From assembly GCF_014201355.1 (NCBI RefSeq), contig NZ_JACHEG010000002.1:1426001-1490000 (forward strand): a stretch of DNA of 64,000 nucleotides. The letters are read 5' to 3'. The stretch is from Aliirhizobium wenxiniae (lineage in GTDB: Bacteria; Pseudomonadota; Alphaproteobacteria; Rhizobiales; Rhizobiaceae). The position numbers were made by a program, and so were the translations under genes. Of the stretch, positions 36,884-47,712 are shown one piece after another. How positions within the stretch are numbered: the stretch's first letter is position 1; the number at the start of each line of letters is the position of its first letter. Below the pieces are notes generated by a model, which searched no databases, was not told the DNA's origin, and saw only the letters and a list, made by a program, of their open reading frames with translations.

Positions 36884-39703
36884 ATGACCGACAACAAAGA
36901 CGACAAGACACTCGGCGTGAAAAAGACCCTCTCGCTCAAGCCATCCGGCATGAACCAGGGTACTGTGCGCCAGGACATGGGTCGCGGCCGCACGAAAGCG
37001 GTCGTCGTCGAAACGGTGAAACGCCGCCCGACCCGCCCGCAGGACGAAAAGCCGATTACCCCGATCGCAGCCGCTCCGGCCGCTCCGGCGCCGCGCCCTG
37101 TTGAAGCAGCAGCACAGCCTGCTCCGCAGCAGCCGCGCCCGCAACCGGCAGCGCCGGTGCACCAGCCTGCGCCGCAGGCACAGCGCCCGGCACAGCCGCA
37201 GGGTCAGCGCTCCGGTTCCCACCAGGGCCAGCGTCCGGGCTCGAACTACGGCCAGCAACAGGGCCAGCGTCCGCAGCAGGGTCAGCGCCCGCAGCAGTCG
37301 AACCAGCAGAACCGCCAGCCGAACCGCCCGAACGTGCTTCACGATCTCTCCGCAGGAGAAATGGAAGCCCGTCGCCGTGCGCTGGTGGAAGCGCAGGCCC
37401 GCGAAGTCATCGAAGCCAAGCAGCGTGCCGAAGATGAAGCACGCCGTGCAGCCGAAGCAGAAGCCCGCAAGGCCGAAGAGGCCGCTGAAGCCGCTCGCCG
37501 CGCAGCAGAACCCGCCCCCGAGCCGGAACCCGAACCCGTTGCTCCTGCACCGGCTCCGGTCGTTGCCCGCGCACCGGAACGCACCGGTGATCGTGCACCG
37601 GCTGGTCGCCCGCAGGACGGTCGTCCGCAGTCGCCGCGCCCCGGCACTGAGGCTCCGGCAGCGCAGCCGGGTGCCGTCCGTGGCCGCCGTGGCAATGAAG
37701 AAGATGATGACCGTGGCCCGTCCCGCAGCGCCGGTGCGCCCGGTCGTGGCCGTGTGGTCGCTCCGGCTCCTGCCAAGCCGCCGGCACGCCCGAAGGGTGA
37801 CGAAGGCCGTCGCCAGGGCAAGCTGACCATCACCACTGCCGGTTCGGACGAGGACGGTAACGCCCGTGGCCGTTCAATGGCCGCGATGCGCCGCCGTCAG
37901 GAAAAATTCCGCCGCAGCCAGATGCAGGAAACCCGTGAAAAGGTTATCCGCGAAGTCATCCTGCCGGAAACCATCACCATTCAGGAACTGTCGCAGCGCA
38001 TGTCCGAACGCGCGGTCGACGTCATCAAGTACCTGATGAAGGAAGGCCAGATGATGAAGCCGGGCGACGTCATCGACGCCGATCTGGCAGAACTCATCGC
38101 CGTCGAATTCGGCCATACCGTCAAGCGCGTTTCGGAATCCGACGTCGAAGAAGGCATCTTCGACAAGGCCGACGATGCGGGCGAAATGGTTTCGCGTCCG
38201 CCGGTCGTTACGATCATGGGTCACGTCGACCACGGCAAGACCTCGCTGCTCGACGCCATCCGCCAGGCGAACGTCGTGTCCGGTGAAGCCGGTGGCATCA
38301 CCCAGCATATCGGTGCCTACCAGGTCGAGAAGAACGGTCAGAAGATCACCTTCATCGACACCCCCGGCCACGCCGCCTTCACGGCCATGCGTGCCCGTGG
38401 TGCGCAGGCGACGGATATCGCGATCCTGGTGGTTGCAGCCGACGACAGCGTGATGCCGCAGACGATCGAGTCCATCAACCATGCCAAGGCGGCTGGTGTT
38501 CCGATCATCGTGGCGATCAACAAGATCGACAAGCATGAAGCCAAGCCGGACAAGGTTCGCCAGCAGCTTCTGCAGCACGAAGTCTTCGTCGAATCGCTCG
38601 GCGGTGAAGTGCTCGACGTCGAAGTTTCGGCCAAGAACAAGACGAACCTCGACAAGCTACTCGAAGCCGTCCTGCTGCAGGCCGAAATTCTCGACCTGAA
38701 GGCCGACCCGACGCGTACTGCCGAAGGTACGGTCATCGAAGCCCAGCTCGACCGCGGTCGTGGTGCGGTTGCGACCGTGCTCGTCCAGAAGGGTACGCTG
38801 AAGCCGGGCCAGATCATCGTTGCCGGCGATCAGTGGGGCCGTGTTCGTGCTCTCGTCACCGACAAGGGCGACCACGTCAAGGAAGCCGGTCCGGCAACCC
38901 CGGTCGAAGTGCTCGGTCTTTCCGGCACGCCTGCGGCCGGTGACCGTTTCGCCGTCGTCGAAAACGAAGCTCGCGCCCGCGAAATCTCCGAGTATCGCCA
39001 GCGTCTTGCTCGCGACAAGGCGGTTGCCCGTCAGTCCGGCCAGCGCGGTTCACTCGAGCAGATGATGAGCAAGCTGCAGAATACCGGCTTCAAGGAATTC
39101 CCGCTGGTCATCAAGGGTGACGTGCAGGGTTCCGTCGAAGCGATCATCGCGTCGCTCGACAAGCTTGGTACCGACGAAGTTCGTGCCCGTATCGTCCATT
39201 CGGGCGCCGGTGCAATCACCGAGTCGGATATCTCGCTCGCCGAGGCATCGGATGCCGCAATCATCGGCTTCAACGTCCGCGCCAATGCACAGGCTCGTAC
39301 GATCGCCGAGCGTAACGGCCTCGACATCCGCTACTACAACATCATCTACGATCTGGTGGATGACGTTAAGGCAGCCATGTCGGGTCTTCTGTCGCCGGAA
39401 CGTCGCGAAACCTTCCTCGGCAATGCCGAGATCCTGGAAGTCTTCAACATCACCAAGGTCGGCAAAGTTGCCGGTTGCCGTGTCGTCGAAGGCAAGGTCG
39501 AACGTGGCGCAGGCGTACGCCTCATCCGCGACAACGTCGTCATCCACGAAGGCAAGCTCAAGACGCTCAAGCGCTTCAAGGACGAAGTTGCCGAAGTGCC
39601 GATGGGTCAGGAATGCGGTATGGCCTTCGAAAACTACGAAGATATCCGCGCCGGCGACACGATCGAGTGCTTCCGCGTGGAACACATCACACGCACGCTT
39701 TAA
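36884..39703 (+). CDS. infB: Translation initiation factor IF-2
   Basis: A 939-residue GTPase that brings fMet-tRNA to the 30S subunit. The long N-terminal region (about 55-310) is Pro/Ala/Gln/Arg-rich low complexity, with repeats such as [19 protein letters not shown]. The IF2-N domain is at about 365-415. G domain: GHVDHGKT at about 446, DTPGHAAF and NKID. Domains II-IV follow to the C-terminus. It starts 100 bp after ylxR and ends in a strong terminator, so the usual rbfA-truB follow-on is missing here. Confidence 0.97.
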   Translation: MTDNKDDKTLGVKKTLSLKPSGMNQGTVRQDMGRGRTKAVVVETVKRRPTRPQDEKPITPIAAAPAAPAPRPVEAAAQPAPQQPRPQPAAPVHQPAPQAQRPAQPQGQRSGSHQGQRPGSNYGQQQGQRPQQGQRPQQSNQQNRQPNRPNVLHDLSAGEMEARRRALVEAQAREVIEAKQRAEDEARRAAEAEARKAEEAAEAARRAAEPAPEPEPEPVAPAPAPVVARAPERTGDRAPAGRPQDGRPQSPRPGTEAPAAQPGAVRGRRGNEEDDDRGPSRSAGAPGRGRVVAPAPAKPPARPKGDEGRRQGKLTITTAGSDEDGNARGRSMAAMRRRQEKFRRSQMQETREKVIREVILPETITIQELSQRMSERAVDVIKYLMKEGQMMKPGDVIDADLAELIAVEFGHTVKRVSESDVEEGIFDKADDAGEMVSRPPVVTIMGHVDHGKTSLLDAIRQANVVSGEAGGITQHIGAYQVEKNGQKITFIDTPGHAAFTAMRARGAQATDIAILVVAADDSVMPQTIESINHAKAAGVPIIVAINKIDKHEAKPDKVRQQLLQHEVFVESLGGEVLDVEVSAKNKTNLDKLLEAVLLQAEILDLKADPTRTAEGTVIEAQLDRGRGAVATVLVQKGTLKPGQIIVAGDQWGRVRALVTDKGDHVKEAGPATPVEVLGLSGTPAAGDRFAVVENEARAREISEYRQRLARDKAVARQSGQRGSLEQMMSKLQNTGFKEFPLVIKGDVQGSVEAIIASLDKLGTDEVRARIVHSGAGAITESDISLAEASDAAIIGFNVRANAQARTIAERNGLDIRYYNIIYDLVDDVKAAMSGLLSPERRETFLGNAEILEVFNITKVGKVAGCRVVEGKVERGAGVRLIRDNVVIHEGKLKTLKRFKDEVAEVPMGQECGMAFENYEDIRAGDTIECFRVEHITRTL

Positions 39704-39725
39704 GCTTGATAATTGTCATGTTAGG

Positions 39726-39758
39726 AACCGCCGGGGAGAAATTCCCGGCGGTTTTTTT
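39726..39758 (+). terminator. Intrinsic terminator of the rimP-infB operon
   Basis: The stem AACCGCCGGG (39726-39735) pairs with CCCGGCGGTT (39744-39753) and is followed by T7. It begins 23 bp past the infB stop. Confidence 0.9.
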
Positions 39759-39772
39759 ATGTGGAGGTTTTC

Positions 39773-40531
39773 ATGGCTATTTCGTTCGATCTGACCGGCA
39801 AGACAGCGATTGTCACCGGTGCCAATACCGGTTTAGGCCAGGCCATTTCAGTTGCCCTTGCCCAGGCCGGGGCCAAGGTGGCGCTGGTCGGTCGCTCATC
39901 GATGGCGGAAACCGAAGCCGCAATCAGCGCCAGCCGCGGCGAGAGCCTCGCCATATCGGCTGACCTTTCCACGCTCGAACCGATCGAACGTATTCTCGAC
40001 GAAACCACTTCCTGGTCCGGAGGTGCTGATATTCTCGTCAACAATGCCGGGATTATTCGCCGCGCCGATGCCCTCGAATTCAGCGAGGCTGATTGGGATG
40101 CGGTGATGGATGTGAACCTGAAGAACGTGTTTTTTCTGTCGCAAGCCTTCGCCCGGCGGCTCGTCGCAGCCGAGAAGGGTGGAAAGATTGTCAACATTGC
40201 CTCACTTCTTTCCTTCCAGGGCGGCATCCGTATTCCCTCCTATACGGCGTCCAAGAGCGGCCTTGCAGGCCTGACCCGGCTCCTGGCCTGCGAATGGGCC
40301 GGTAAGGGTATCAACGTCAACGCCATTGCCCCCGGTTATTTCTCGACCAACAATACGGAAGCTCTTCGCGACGACCCGGACCGCAATGCCGCCATTCTGG
40401 CGCGCATCCCAGCCGGTCACTGGGGCAAACCGGAAGAGCTTGGCGGTGCAGCAGTCTTCCTCGCATCATCGGCCTCGGACTACATTCACGGCACCGTGCT
40501 GCCCGTGGATGGCGGCTGGCTGGCGCGCTAA
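39773..40531 (+). CDS. kduD: 2-deoxy-D-gluconate 3-dehydrogenase-like SDR (KduD)
   Basis: A 252-residue short-chain dehydrogenase. Cofactor loop TGANTGLGQ, NNAGIIRRADALEFSE, catalytic Ser in NIASLLSFQGG and the YTASKSG Tyr-x-x-x-Lys pair are all present. The NNAGIIRRAD and LLSFQGGIRIPSYTASKSG segments closely follow KduD, which oxidises or reduces keto-deoxy sugar acids in pectin/uronate catabolism. No kduI or other pectin gene is near, so the physiological substrate is uncertain. The ATG at 39773 has GGAGG upstream; an earlier in-frame GTG at 39761 is not used. Confidence 0.88.
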   Translation: MAISFDLTGKTAIVTGANTGLGQAISVALAQAGAKVALVGRSSMAETEAAISASRGESLAISADLSTLEPIERILDETTSWSGGADILVNNAGIIRRADALEFSEADWDAVMDVNLKNVFFLSQAFARRLVAAEKGGKIVNIASLLSFQGGIRIPSYTASKSGLAGLTRLLACEWAGKGINVNAIAPGYFSTNNTEALRDDPDRNAAILARIPAGHWGKPEELGGAAVFLASSASDYIHGTVLPVDGGWLAR

Positions 40532-40563
40532 GTCTTTACGCGGCCTCGTTTTTAGAATGCCTG

Positions 40564-40590
40564 ATCTGCGCCATCTCCGATGGCGCAGAT
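40564..40590. other. Perfect hairpin between kduD and exbB
   Basis: A 12-bp perfect inverted repeat, ATCTGCGCCATC (40564-40575) and GATGGCGCAGAT (40579-40590), with a 3-base loop, 33 bp after the kduD stop. There is no T-run, so it may be a Rho-dependent end or mRNA stabiliser rather than a classical terminator. Confidence 0.55.
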
Positions 40591-40797
40591 ACATTCTCGC
40601 CTTGAGCTCTGTCATCCCCGACGTCGTGAAGGTAAAATTGGCAGCTTCACTCAAGATTTATTAGTTGCCATTTGAACTCATGTTTATTATCGCATAGCAG
40701 CATAGTCTGTTGCTGGCCTCGATGCCGGCTGCGACCTGATGATGTCGTGCCGAGCCGGCAAAAATGCCTTTCGGCAATAGTCGGAGTATCACTTTCA

Positions 40798-42057
<1,260 letters not shown>

Positions 42058-42061
42058 GTCC

Positions 42062-42577
42062 ATGGCCGGCGGCATTCGCGAACATCACGGCGAGGAATTG
42101 CAGGAAAACCACGAGATCAACGTGACGCCCTTTATTGACGTCATGCTGGTGCTCCTGATCATCTTCATGGTCGCCGCGCCGCTTTCCACGGTCGATGTCA
42201 ATGTCGACCTGCCCGCATCGAGCGCAAAGCCCGCACAGCGGCCTGAAGAGCCTCTCTATCTGACGGTTCAGGAAGATCTCACGCTCAATCTCGGCAATGA
42301 CCAGGTGGCGCGCGAGCAGCTGACGACCAGGCTGAACACGATTACCGGCGGCAACAAGGATACCCGCATCTTCCTCCGTGCCGACAAGGCTGTCGGCTAC
42401 GGCCCGTTCATGGAAGTGATGAACCTTCTGCGGGATGCCGGTTATCTGAAGATCGCGCTGGTCGGACTGGAAACCCTTCCGGGTGCCGCAGCACCTGCTG
42501 CCCAGCCTGCAGCGGGTCAACCCGCAGCAAGCCAGCCTGCCGCACCGGCTTCGCCAGCACCAGGGGTTTCGCGATGA
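42062..42577 (+). CDS. exbD: TonB-system proton-channel subunit ExbD
   Basis: A 171-residue single-span protein. The membrane helix NVTPFIDVMLVLLIIFMVAA carries the essential proton-path Asp in PFID. A periplasmic domain (about 55-140; YLTVQEDLTLNLGND) follows, and the tail is Ala/Pro/Gln-rich with an AAGQPAASQPAAPASPAP repeat. Its stop overlaps the tonB start by four bases. Confidence 0.95.
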   Translation: MAGGIREHHGEELQENHEINVTPFIDVMLVLLIIFMVAAPLSTVDVNVDLPASSAKPAQRPEEPLYLTVQEDLTLNLGNDQVAREQLTTRLNTITGGNKDTRIFLRADKAVGYGPFMEVMNLLRDAGYLKIALVGLETLPGAAAPAAQPAAGQPAASQPAAPASPAPGVSR

Positions 42578-43506
42578 ACCCAGCCGCCCCCTATCGTAGC
42601 CGGGTACAGAAGATCGGCGAAATATCACTCTGGGCAGGCGCCGGCGCATTCGTGCTGACGGCGCATATCGCTGCTGCCGCTCTGCTGATGCAGGAAGAGC
42701 CTATCGTCGACGCAGACAGTTCGCCGCCGGCTGCAATCATGATCGAGCTTGCGCCTGAACCGGAAGCCGTGAACACGGAGGAAGAGCAGATTTCTCCCGA
42801 CTCGACCGATTCCGAAAAGGTGGAGAGCGAGCAGCTCAAGCCTATCGAAGAGGTTCAGCAGGAGCCCGAGCCTATTCCGGATCCGGTCGAGCCCCCGCCG
42901 GAAGAAGTGGTGAAGGAAGAACCTACACCGCCAGAGCCTGAAATCGCCCAGCCCCAGCCCGAACCGCCGCCGGAGCCGATCGAAGAGCCCGATCCGCTTG
43001 AGGAGCAGATGACTGCGGCTCTGGACAATGTCGAGGTCCCGCTACCGGTTGTGCGCCCACCACCGCCGCCGCCGGAAATCGCGGAAAAACCGGAACCCAA
43101 AAAAGAGCCGAAGAAGGTGGAACGCCGCAAGCCGCAACAGCAGCAAGCTCAAAAAGAGCTGGCTCAGGCCAAGGCGCAGGTCCAGCAATCGGACCGGAAT
43201 GCCGCAAGCCAATCTTCTACCGGCTCCGTCGCAACATCGTCGGTTCCTCCTGCCCGATGGCTGACGCGTGTCAGGGCGAAGATTGCCCGCAGCGCTCGCC
43301 GTTGCCCGGGAGGCGACAAGGGTGTGGTGATGGTCAATTTCAGCTTTGACAATGGCGGAAACATCGGACGCGTGTCCGTTTCACGCTCCTCCGGTAACGC
43401 CCAGATCGACGATTATATGGCTTCGGCCATTCGTAGGGCCTCGCCAATTCCGGTACCACCCGCCGGTGTTGCAAGCACGCTCACTCAGTTGGTAGAGTGC
43501 AAGTGA
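42574..43506 (+). CDS. tonB: Energy transducer TonB
   Basis: A 310-residue protein linking the ExbBD proton channel to outer-membrane receptors. A single N-terminal membrane anchor (WAGAGAFVLTAHIAAAALLM) is followed by a long Pro/Glu-rich periplasmic spacer (about 45-165, with EPEPIPDPVEPPPEE and EKPEPKKEPKK) and a C-terminal TonB domain (about 220-310, CPGGDKGVVMVNFSFDNGGN). The set exbB-exbD-tonB is a single operon. No receptor or iron-uptake gene lies beside it, and I could not identify an iron-responsive operator. Confidence 0.93.
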   Translation: MNPAAPYRSRVQKIGEISLWAGAGAFVLTAHIAAAALLMQEEPIVDADSSPPAAIMIELAPEPEAVNTEEEQISPDSTDSEKVESEQLKPIEEVQQEPEPIPDPVEPPPEEVVKEEPTPPEPEIAQPQPEPPPEPIEEPDPLEEQMTAALDNVEVPLPVVRPPPPPPEIAEKPEPKKEPKKVERRKPQQQQAQKELAQAKAQVQQSDRNAASQSSTGSVATSSVPPARWLTRVRAKIARSARRCPGGDKGVVMVNFSFDNGGNIGRVSVSRSSGNAQIDDYMASAIRRASPIPVPPAGVASTLTQLVECK

Positions 43507-43602
43507 CCGCATAGAAGGGTCCGGCTAGAAACTCCGCTCGGAAGGGGAGCCAGATACCTCTGGTCCCTCGTCTCAACATGGAATTTCTGGACCCCCTCAC
43601 CC

Positions 43603-44595
43603 ATGCATATGACATTAACTGAAGCCGGGATGCTGGTTCGTGGCATCTTCGAAGATAACGGCGTGCGACCCTCTACATCGTTCTCCGTCGCCCACGCACT
43701 CGTCCAGGCGGAAGCTGCCGGTCAATCCGGCCACGGCCTGCGCCGCGTTCCGGCTTATGTGAAGCAGGTTCGCACCGGAAAAGTGGATGGCCAAGCGGAG
43801 CCGATCCTCTCGCGCCCTCGCCCCGCGGTGATGTCGATCGACGCCGCGCATGGCTTTGCCTACCCGGCACTTGATCTTGCGGCCACCGAACTTCCAGCCA
43901 TTGTTCGCGATCAGGGCATCGCCTTTGCCGCCATCGGTCGCTCCCATCATGCCGGCGTAATGGCGCTGACGGTGGAGCGTTTTGCCGAACAGGGTCTGAT
44001 TGCCATGATGTTCGCCAATGCACCGGCCGCAATGGCGCCCTGGGGCGGCAAGAGCCCACTCTTCGGCACCAATCCGATTGCATTCGCCGTACCGGTCGCA
44101 AATGCCGATCCTGTGGTCATCGACCTGGCGCTCTCAAAGGTCGCACGTGGCAAGGTCATGGAAGCCCACCAGAAGGGAACGAGCATCCCTGACGATTGGG
44201 CCCTCGACATTGACGGAAACCCCACCACGGACGCTGCAGCAGCGCTTAAAGGCACGATGGCGCCTTCCGGTGGAGCAAAAGGGGCTGCACTGGCGCTGAT
44301 GGTGGAGATACTTTCAGCGGGCCTTGCAGGCGCCAATTTTTCCTATGAGGCAAGTTCGCTCTTCGATGAAAACGGGCCACCGCCGGAACTCGGTCACTCG
44401 ATCATCGCAATCGATCCGGACGCCGCCAATGGCGGCGGCACGGCCATGCGCATGGCAACTCTTGCCGAAGAAATGGCTAGGCAGGACGGCGTGCGGCTTC
44501 CCGGTCGCCGCGGCAAAGGCCTGCGGGCCGAGGCTCTTTCGAACGGAATAGAGATCGAGGACGACGTATTGAAGGCGATAGAGGCGCTTCGCTGA
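43603..44595 (+). CDS. Ldh-family (malate/L-lactate/ureidoglycolate-type) dehydrogenase
   Basis: A 330-residue NAD(P)-dependent oxidoreductase of the fold shared by malate/L-sulfolactate/ureidoglycolate dehydrogenases. Family motifs: AEAAGQSGHGLRRVPAYVKQ, IGRSHHAGVMALTVERFAEQ with the catalytic His, APWGGKSPLFGTNPIAFAVP and KGAALALMVEILSAGLAGAN. Substrate is not predictable. Either ATG 43603 or ATG 43609 could be the start, and no strong ribosome-binding site precedes it. Expected to be monocistronic. Confidence 0.86.
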   Translation: MHMTLTEAGMLVRGIFEDNGVRPSTSFSVAHALVQAEAAGQSGHGLRRVPAYVKQVRTGKVDGQAEPILSRPRPAVMSIDAAHGFAYPALDLAATELPAIVRDQGIAFAAIGRSHHAGVMALTVERFAEQGLIAMMFANAPAAMAPWGGKSPLFGTNPIAFAVPVANADPVVIDLALSKVARGKVMEAHQKGTSIPDDWALDIDGNPTTDAAAALKGTMAPSGGAKGAALALMVEILSAGLAGANFSYEASSLFDENGPPPELGHSIIAIDPDAANGGGTAMRMATLAEEMARQDGVRLPGRRGKGLRAEALSNGIEIEDDVLKAIEALR

Positions 44596-44614
44596 TCGCA
44601 GGACGACACCACGA

Positions 44615-44646
44615 CCCTGAGCCTACCTCACATGCATGGCTCAGGG
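44615..44646 (+). terminator. Hairpin downstream of the Ldh-family gene
   Basis: CCCTGAGCC (44615-44623) pairs with GGCTCAGGG (44638-44646) around a 14-base loop, 19 bp past the stop, followed by TTCT. Weak terminator. Confidence 0.45.
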
Positions 44647-44739
44647 TTCTGCCAGGCGACAGGGCGGCATCAAACGCTTTTGGTAAAGCGTAGTAGCACT
44701 GCCGTTCAATTGTCTTTCGGGAAAAGACCCTCCAGAAAA

Positions 44740-44862
44740 GCGAAAAGCCTGGCGCGGGAGGAGGATGCGCCAGGCTTTAAACTTGATCGACAACTGGGAG
44801 GAGGAGGATGTTGTCGATCCGTATCGAACGACACTGGGAGGAGGAGTGCGTCGTTCGATGAG
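44740..44862 (-). ncRNA. Three-hairpin anti-Shine-Dalgarno sRNA (alpha-r14/'cuckoo' type), copy 2
   Basis: On the minus strand, hairpin 1 (44859-44823), hairpin 2 (44819-44785) and hairpin 3 (44778-44744) each expose a CCTCCTCCC loop. Hairpin 3 is followed by TTTTCG and ends the RNA. The order, loop sequences and stem lengths match copy 1 near 9.0 kb, but most stem bases differ in paired, compensating fashion. A candidate -10 (CTATAT, minus strand near 44871-44866) lies just before hairpin 1. The likely role is binding ribosome-binding sites of target mRNAs. Confidence 0.88.
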
Positions 44863-45044
44863 TGGTATATAGGCTAATACTGGTATGCTCGCCAAGCCGG
44901 TTAGGCGCATTGCAGCAATGCATTAGGTGCAAAGCTGAGCATTTGCCCATGGCGGCGATATCATGGCAGCAATCATCACTATATCGATATGCGCAAAGCT
45001 GGATTATAGGCAATATCGATTCAAATGCTTGGAAAGGCGGGATT

Positions 45045-45668
45045 ATGGCTGAAATTCGCTATCACGAGGGAGATCTTCCGGCGACGGCAGCGGCCCGCTA
45101 CACGGGTGCGGTGGCAATCGATACCGAAACGCTTGGCCTCATCCCACGTCGTGATCGCCTATGTGTTGTGCAATTATCTCCCGGGGACGGCACGGCCGAC
45201 GTCATTCGCATTGCTGCTGGACAGAATCAGGCGCCCAACCTCGTCGCGCTTCTGGCTGATTCGTCGCGGCAGAAGATCTTTCACTACGGCCGATTCGATA
45301 TCGCCGTGCTTTTCCATACGTTCGGGGTATTGGCCACGCCGGTCTTCTGCACCAAGATCGCTTCACGCCTGACCCGAACCTATACCGATCGTCACGGGCT
45401 GAAGGACAATCTGAGAGAACTGGTCGAGGTCGACATTTCCAAGGCCCAGCAGCAGACCGATTGGGCGGCGGAAACGCTATCACAGGCGCAGCTCGAATAT
45501 GCGGCCTCGGACGTGCTTTATCTACATGCCTTGCGCGACAAGCTGACCATGCGGCTGATCCGCGACAACCGCACGGATCTTGCCACCGCCTGCTTCGAGT
45601 TCCTGCCGACACGCGCACGACTTGATCTTCTCGGTTGGGAAGAGACAGATATTTTCGCGCATAGCTGA
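45045..45668 (+). CDS. Ribonuclease D-like 3'-5' exonuclease (DEDDy)
   Basis: A 207-residue protein containing only the DEDD exonuclease domain. Exo I AIDTETLGLI, Exo II HYGRFDIAVL and Exo III EYAASDVLYLHAL carry the acidic metal ligands and the Tyr of the DEDDy subgroup. The HRDC domains of full RNase D (about 375 residues) are absent; short forms like this are usual in rhizobia. It probably trims the 3' ends of RNA. The ATG at 45045 with AAGGCGGG upstream is preferred; the frame remains open upstream into the sRNA region. Confidence 0.9.
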   Translation: MAEIRYHEGDLPATAAARYTGAVAIDTETLGLIPRRDRLCVVQLSPGDGTADVIRIAAGQNQAPNLVALLADSSRQKIFHYGRFDIAVLFHTFGVLATPVFCTKIASRLTRTYTDRHGLKDNLRELVEVDISKAQQQTDWAAETLSQAQLEYAASDVLYLHALRDKLTMRLIRDNRTDLATACFEFLPTRARLDLLGWEETDIFAHS

Positions 45669-45874
45669 GCCATGCCGCCAGTTCCGGCAGGCGGCGCTGG
45701 CCGTTTGCCGGGCTCCCGACACGAGATCAACGATAATTAGCCGACCGTTAACCATTTCCGTTTAACGTCTGTCAATCGGCATCATCCCGCCATGAGGCGT
45801 AGCGACAGCCGTCGCACCATTACCCAAACACGGCCGAACTGTTCCACCGTCGCAGATAACAGATGGAGCATGCG

Positions 45875-47611
45875 ATGCTGCCACCCGTTCGTGCCGCGTT
45901 GAGTTCGACTGCAGATTACCAGAACCAGACGCAGGCTACAGTCAACCCTGCGCGCGTGACCTCATCGCCAGCGTCCGCGCAGTCGCAGTCGATAAGCAAC
46001 GCTGTCCTCTCAGGCGCGCGGCTCGATGCCGCCTCGCTGTCGGCTCAACTCAAGCTGGCGCAGGGGTCCTCCATCCTTGCCGAGACGATCGGCAAGCTGT
46101 TGAAGACACCGCGGCGGGAAAACGAAACGCTGATCGACTATACGGCACGCCTTTTCGAAGCCGTTCAGGCGCTGAAGCCGCAGGAGGTCGCCAATGTGGA
46201 GCGGCTGCTCAACCAGATCGTCAAGGGCATTTCCCTGCGGTTGATGGCTGAAATCCTAAAAGAACCTTCAGGCCCGGCAGCCGCCCGGCTTGCGGCGCAT
46301 ATAGAGACCGCGAACATTGCCCAGCGCGATCTCGCGGCCAAGACCGTCGTCAGTTTCTATCGGCAGAATGGAAGTACTGACACACCGCCAGCGGGCAATG
46401 GTCCGCGTCTGCAGCAAGCTGCGAGCCCTACGGCTGCACAGACCGGCCAGATAAGTCCAACACAAACAACTTCGAACGACGACCATATTGCCTCGCTTCG
46501 CCAGCCGGCCGGGAACGAAGCTTCGCCGAAGCTTGGCGAAGGCCAGAATCAACGTTCACCAGCCCCGGCCCCCGCATCACCTGAACTCAAGCCGCAACAG
46601 GCGGAGCAGGCATCGAAACCTGCAAGCTCGATAACCGGCCCAGCCATTGCATCGGCGTCGCAGGCCCCAACCAGTCGTCCAGTTACCCCGACAAGTGAAG
46701 CAGTTGCAGCAGCAAAGCCGACAATGTCCATGACTGGCTTGAAGGATGGATCCCAGGCAAATGCGGTGCGACCCGATATCATTCCCGGCAGAGCCAGCAC
46801 ACCCACGACGGTAATCAGCAATCAGTTGCAAATCTCGGCAACCCAGGTCGCCCAGCAGGCAGTGGCAACCGAACCCGAAGAAATGCAGGCTCTGGCGCGC
46901 ACCGCGGTGGAAATGTTCAAGCTGGACATACCGGTCCCTGCGCGTCTCTGGTCGTCGCTTTCCGATCAGACCCTGCTGAAACTGGCAAACTGGCTGGCGA
47001 CGGCCCTGTCCGAACTCGATCTGCCGGAAACCAAGCATCTACCGATGTCCTCGCCTGCGGTCCAGACTGCAACGGATGACGGACTTGCCGATCAACAGCG
47101 TGCGGCCGGTAACGCGCCTTCCGCAAGTACATCTCATGGCGGACAGACGGCGGCATCACCGCAAACCGCCAACGGCGCCACGCCAGATGCCGCCCGTGCC
47201 GCGGCTGTGGCAGCGAGGGCGGATATGCCGGAACAGAATATGGCGGCGCTGGCGGTTGCTGCGAACACCGTGCCGACACAGGCACGCGAAGCTCTTCCCT
47301 GGCCCTATGTCGCAGCCTATCCACCTGCCGATGAAGAACCGAGACATAGAGAGCGGCAGGCCGAACCGATCGAGGCGCTGGAAGACGAAGAGCAGGACGA
47401 ATCATCACAGCAGCACGCTTTTGGCGACGAGCACGAGCCGGAAGGCGAGGAGCCGCAGGATGATGATACCGAGGGTGAGGAAATCATCAGCGATACGATG
47501 ACCAGGGCAGAGAAGGCGGCAGGATACCGAGCCGGCGAGGCCAGGCTGGAAGCGGACGTGCCCGAGGTGCAACCGAGCGATCTATACTGGCGCATGGCCG
47601 GCTGGACGTAA
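45875..47611 (+). CDS. Large low-complexity hypothetical protein
   Basis: Not recognised. 578 residues from ATG 45875 (GGAG about five bases upstream; another in-frame ATG at 45863). Residues about 40-165 look helical (LKTPRRENETLIDYTARLFE, VERLLNQIVKGISLRLMAEI). The middle (about 165-480) is rich in Pro, Ala, Gln, Ser and Thr, with one more helical patch (EEMQALARTAVEMFKLDIPV). The end is very acidic (about 490-545) before YWRMAGWT. No signal peptide, membrane span or catalytic motif seen. The overall design recalls FliK-like or scaffold proteins, but this is a weak resemblance. Confidence 0.8.
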   Translation: MLPPVRAALSSTADYQNQTQATVNPARVTSSPASAQSQSISNAVLSGARLDAASLSAQLKLAQGSSILAETIGKLLKTPRRENETLIDYTARLFEAVQALKPQEVANVERLLNQIVKGISLRLMAEILKEPSGPAAARLAAHIETANIAQRDLAAKTVVSFYRQNGSTDTPPAGNGPRLQQAASPTAAQTGQISPTQTTSNDDHIASLRQPAGNEASPKLGEGQNQRSPAPAPASPELKPQQAEQASKPASSITGPAIASASQAPTSRPVTPTSEAVAAAKPTMSMTGLKDGSQANAVRPDIIPGRASTPTTVISNQLQISATQVAQQAVATEPEEMQALARTAVEMFKLDIPVPARLWSSLSDQTLLKLANWLATALSELDLPETKHLPMSSPAVQTATDDGLADQQRAAGNAPSASTSHGGQTAASPQTANGATPDAARAAAVAARADMPEQNMAALAVAANTVPTQAREALPWPYVAAYPPADEEPRHRERQAEPIEALEDEEQDESSQQHAFGDEHEPEGEEPQDDDTEGEEIISDTMTRAEKAAGYRAGEARLEADVPEVQPSDLYWRMAGWT

Positions 47612-47660
47612 TCCGGAAATCTGCCGAGCACGTGTTCGGCTTTTACAAGTGATCATGAAA

Positions 47661-47694
47661 AAGCCGCCGGACCTTTCGATCCGGCGGCTTCTTT
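47661..47694. terminator. Bidirectional terminator at the end of rpsA
   Basis: Stem AAGCCGCCGGA (47661-47671) with TCCGGCGGCTT (47680-47690). It has A-rich sequence on the left and T-rich on the right, so it serves both rpsA (minus) and the convergent hypothetical gene. Confidence 0.85.
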
Positions 47695-47712
47695 TATTTC
47701 AGGAAACGACGA

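Noticed and set aside
37080..37340. Repeat-rich stretch in infB as a tandem repeat array
   Set aside because: It is the normal Pro/Gln/Arg low-complexity N-terminal region of IF-2, imperfect and in frame.
42860..43100. GC-rich repetitive stretch in tonB
   Set aside because: It encodes the usual Pro/Glu spacer of TonB and is not a separate element.
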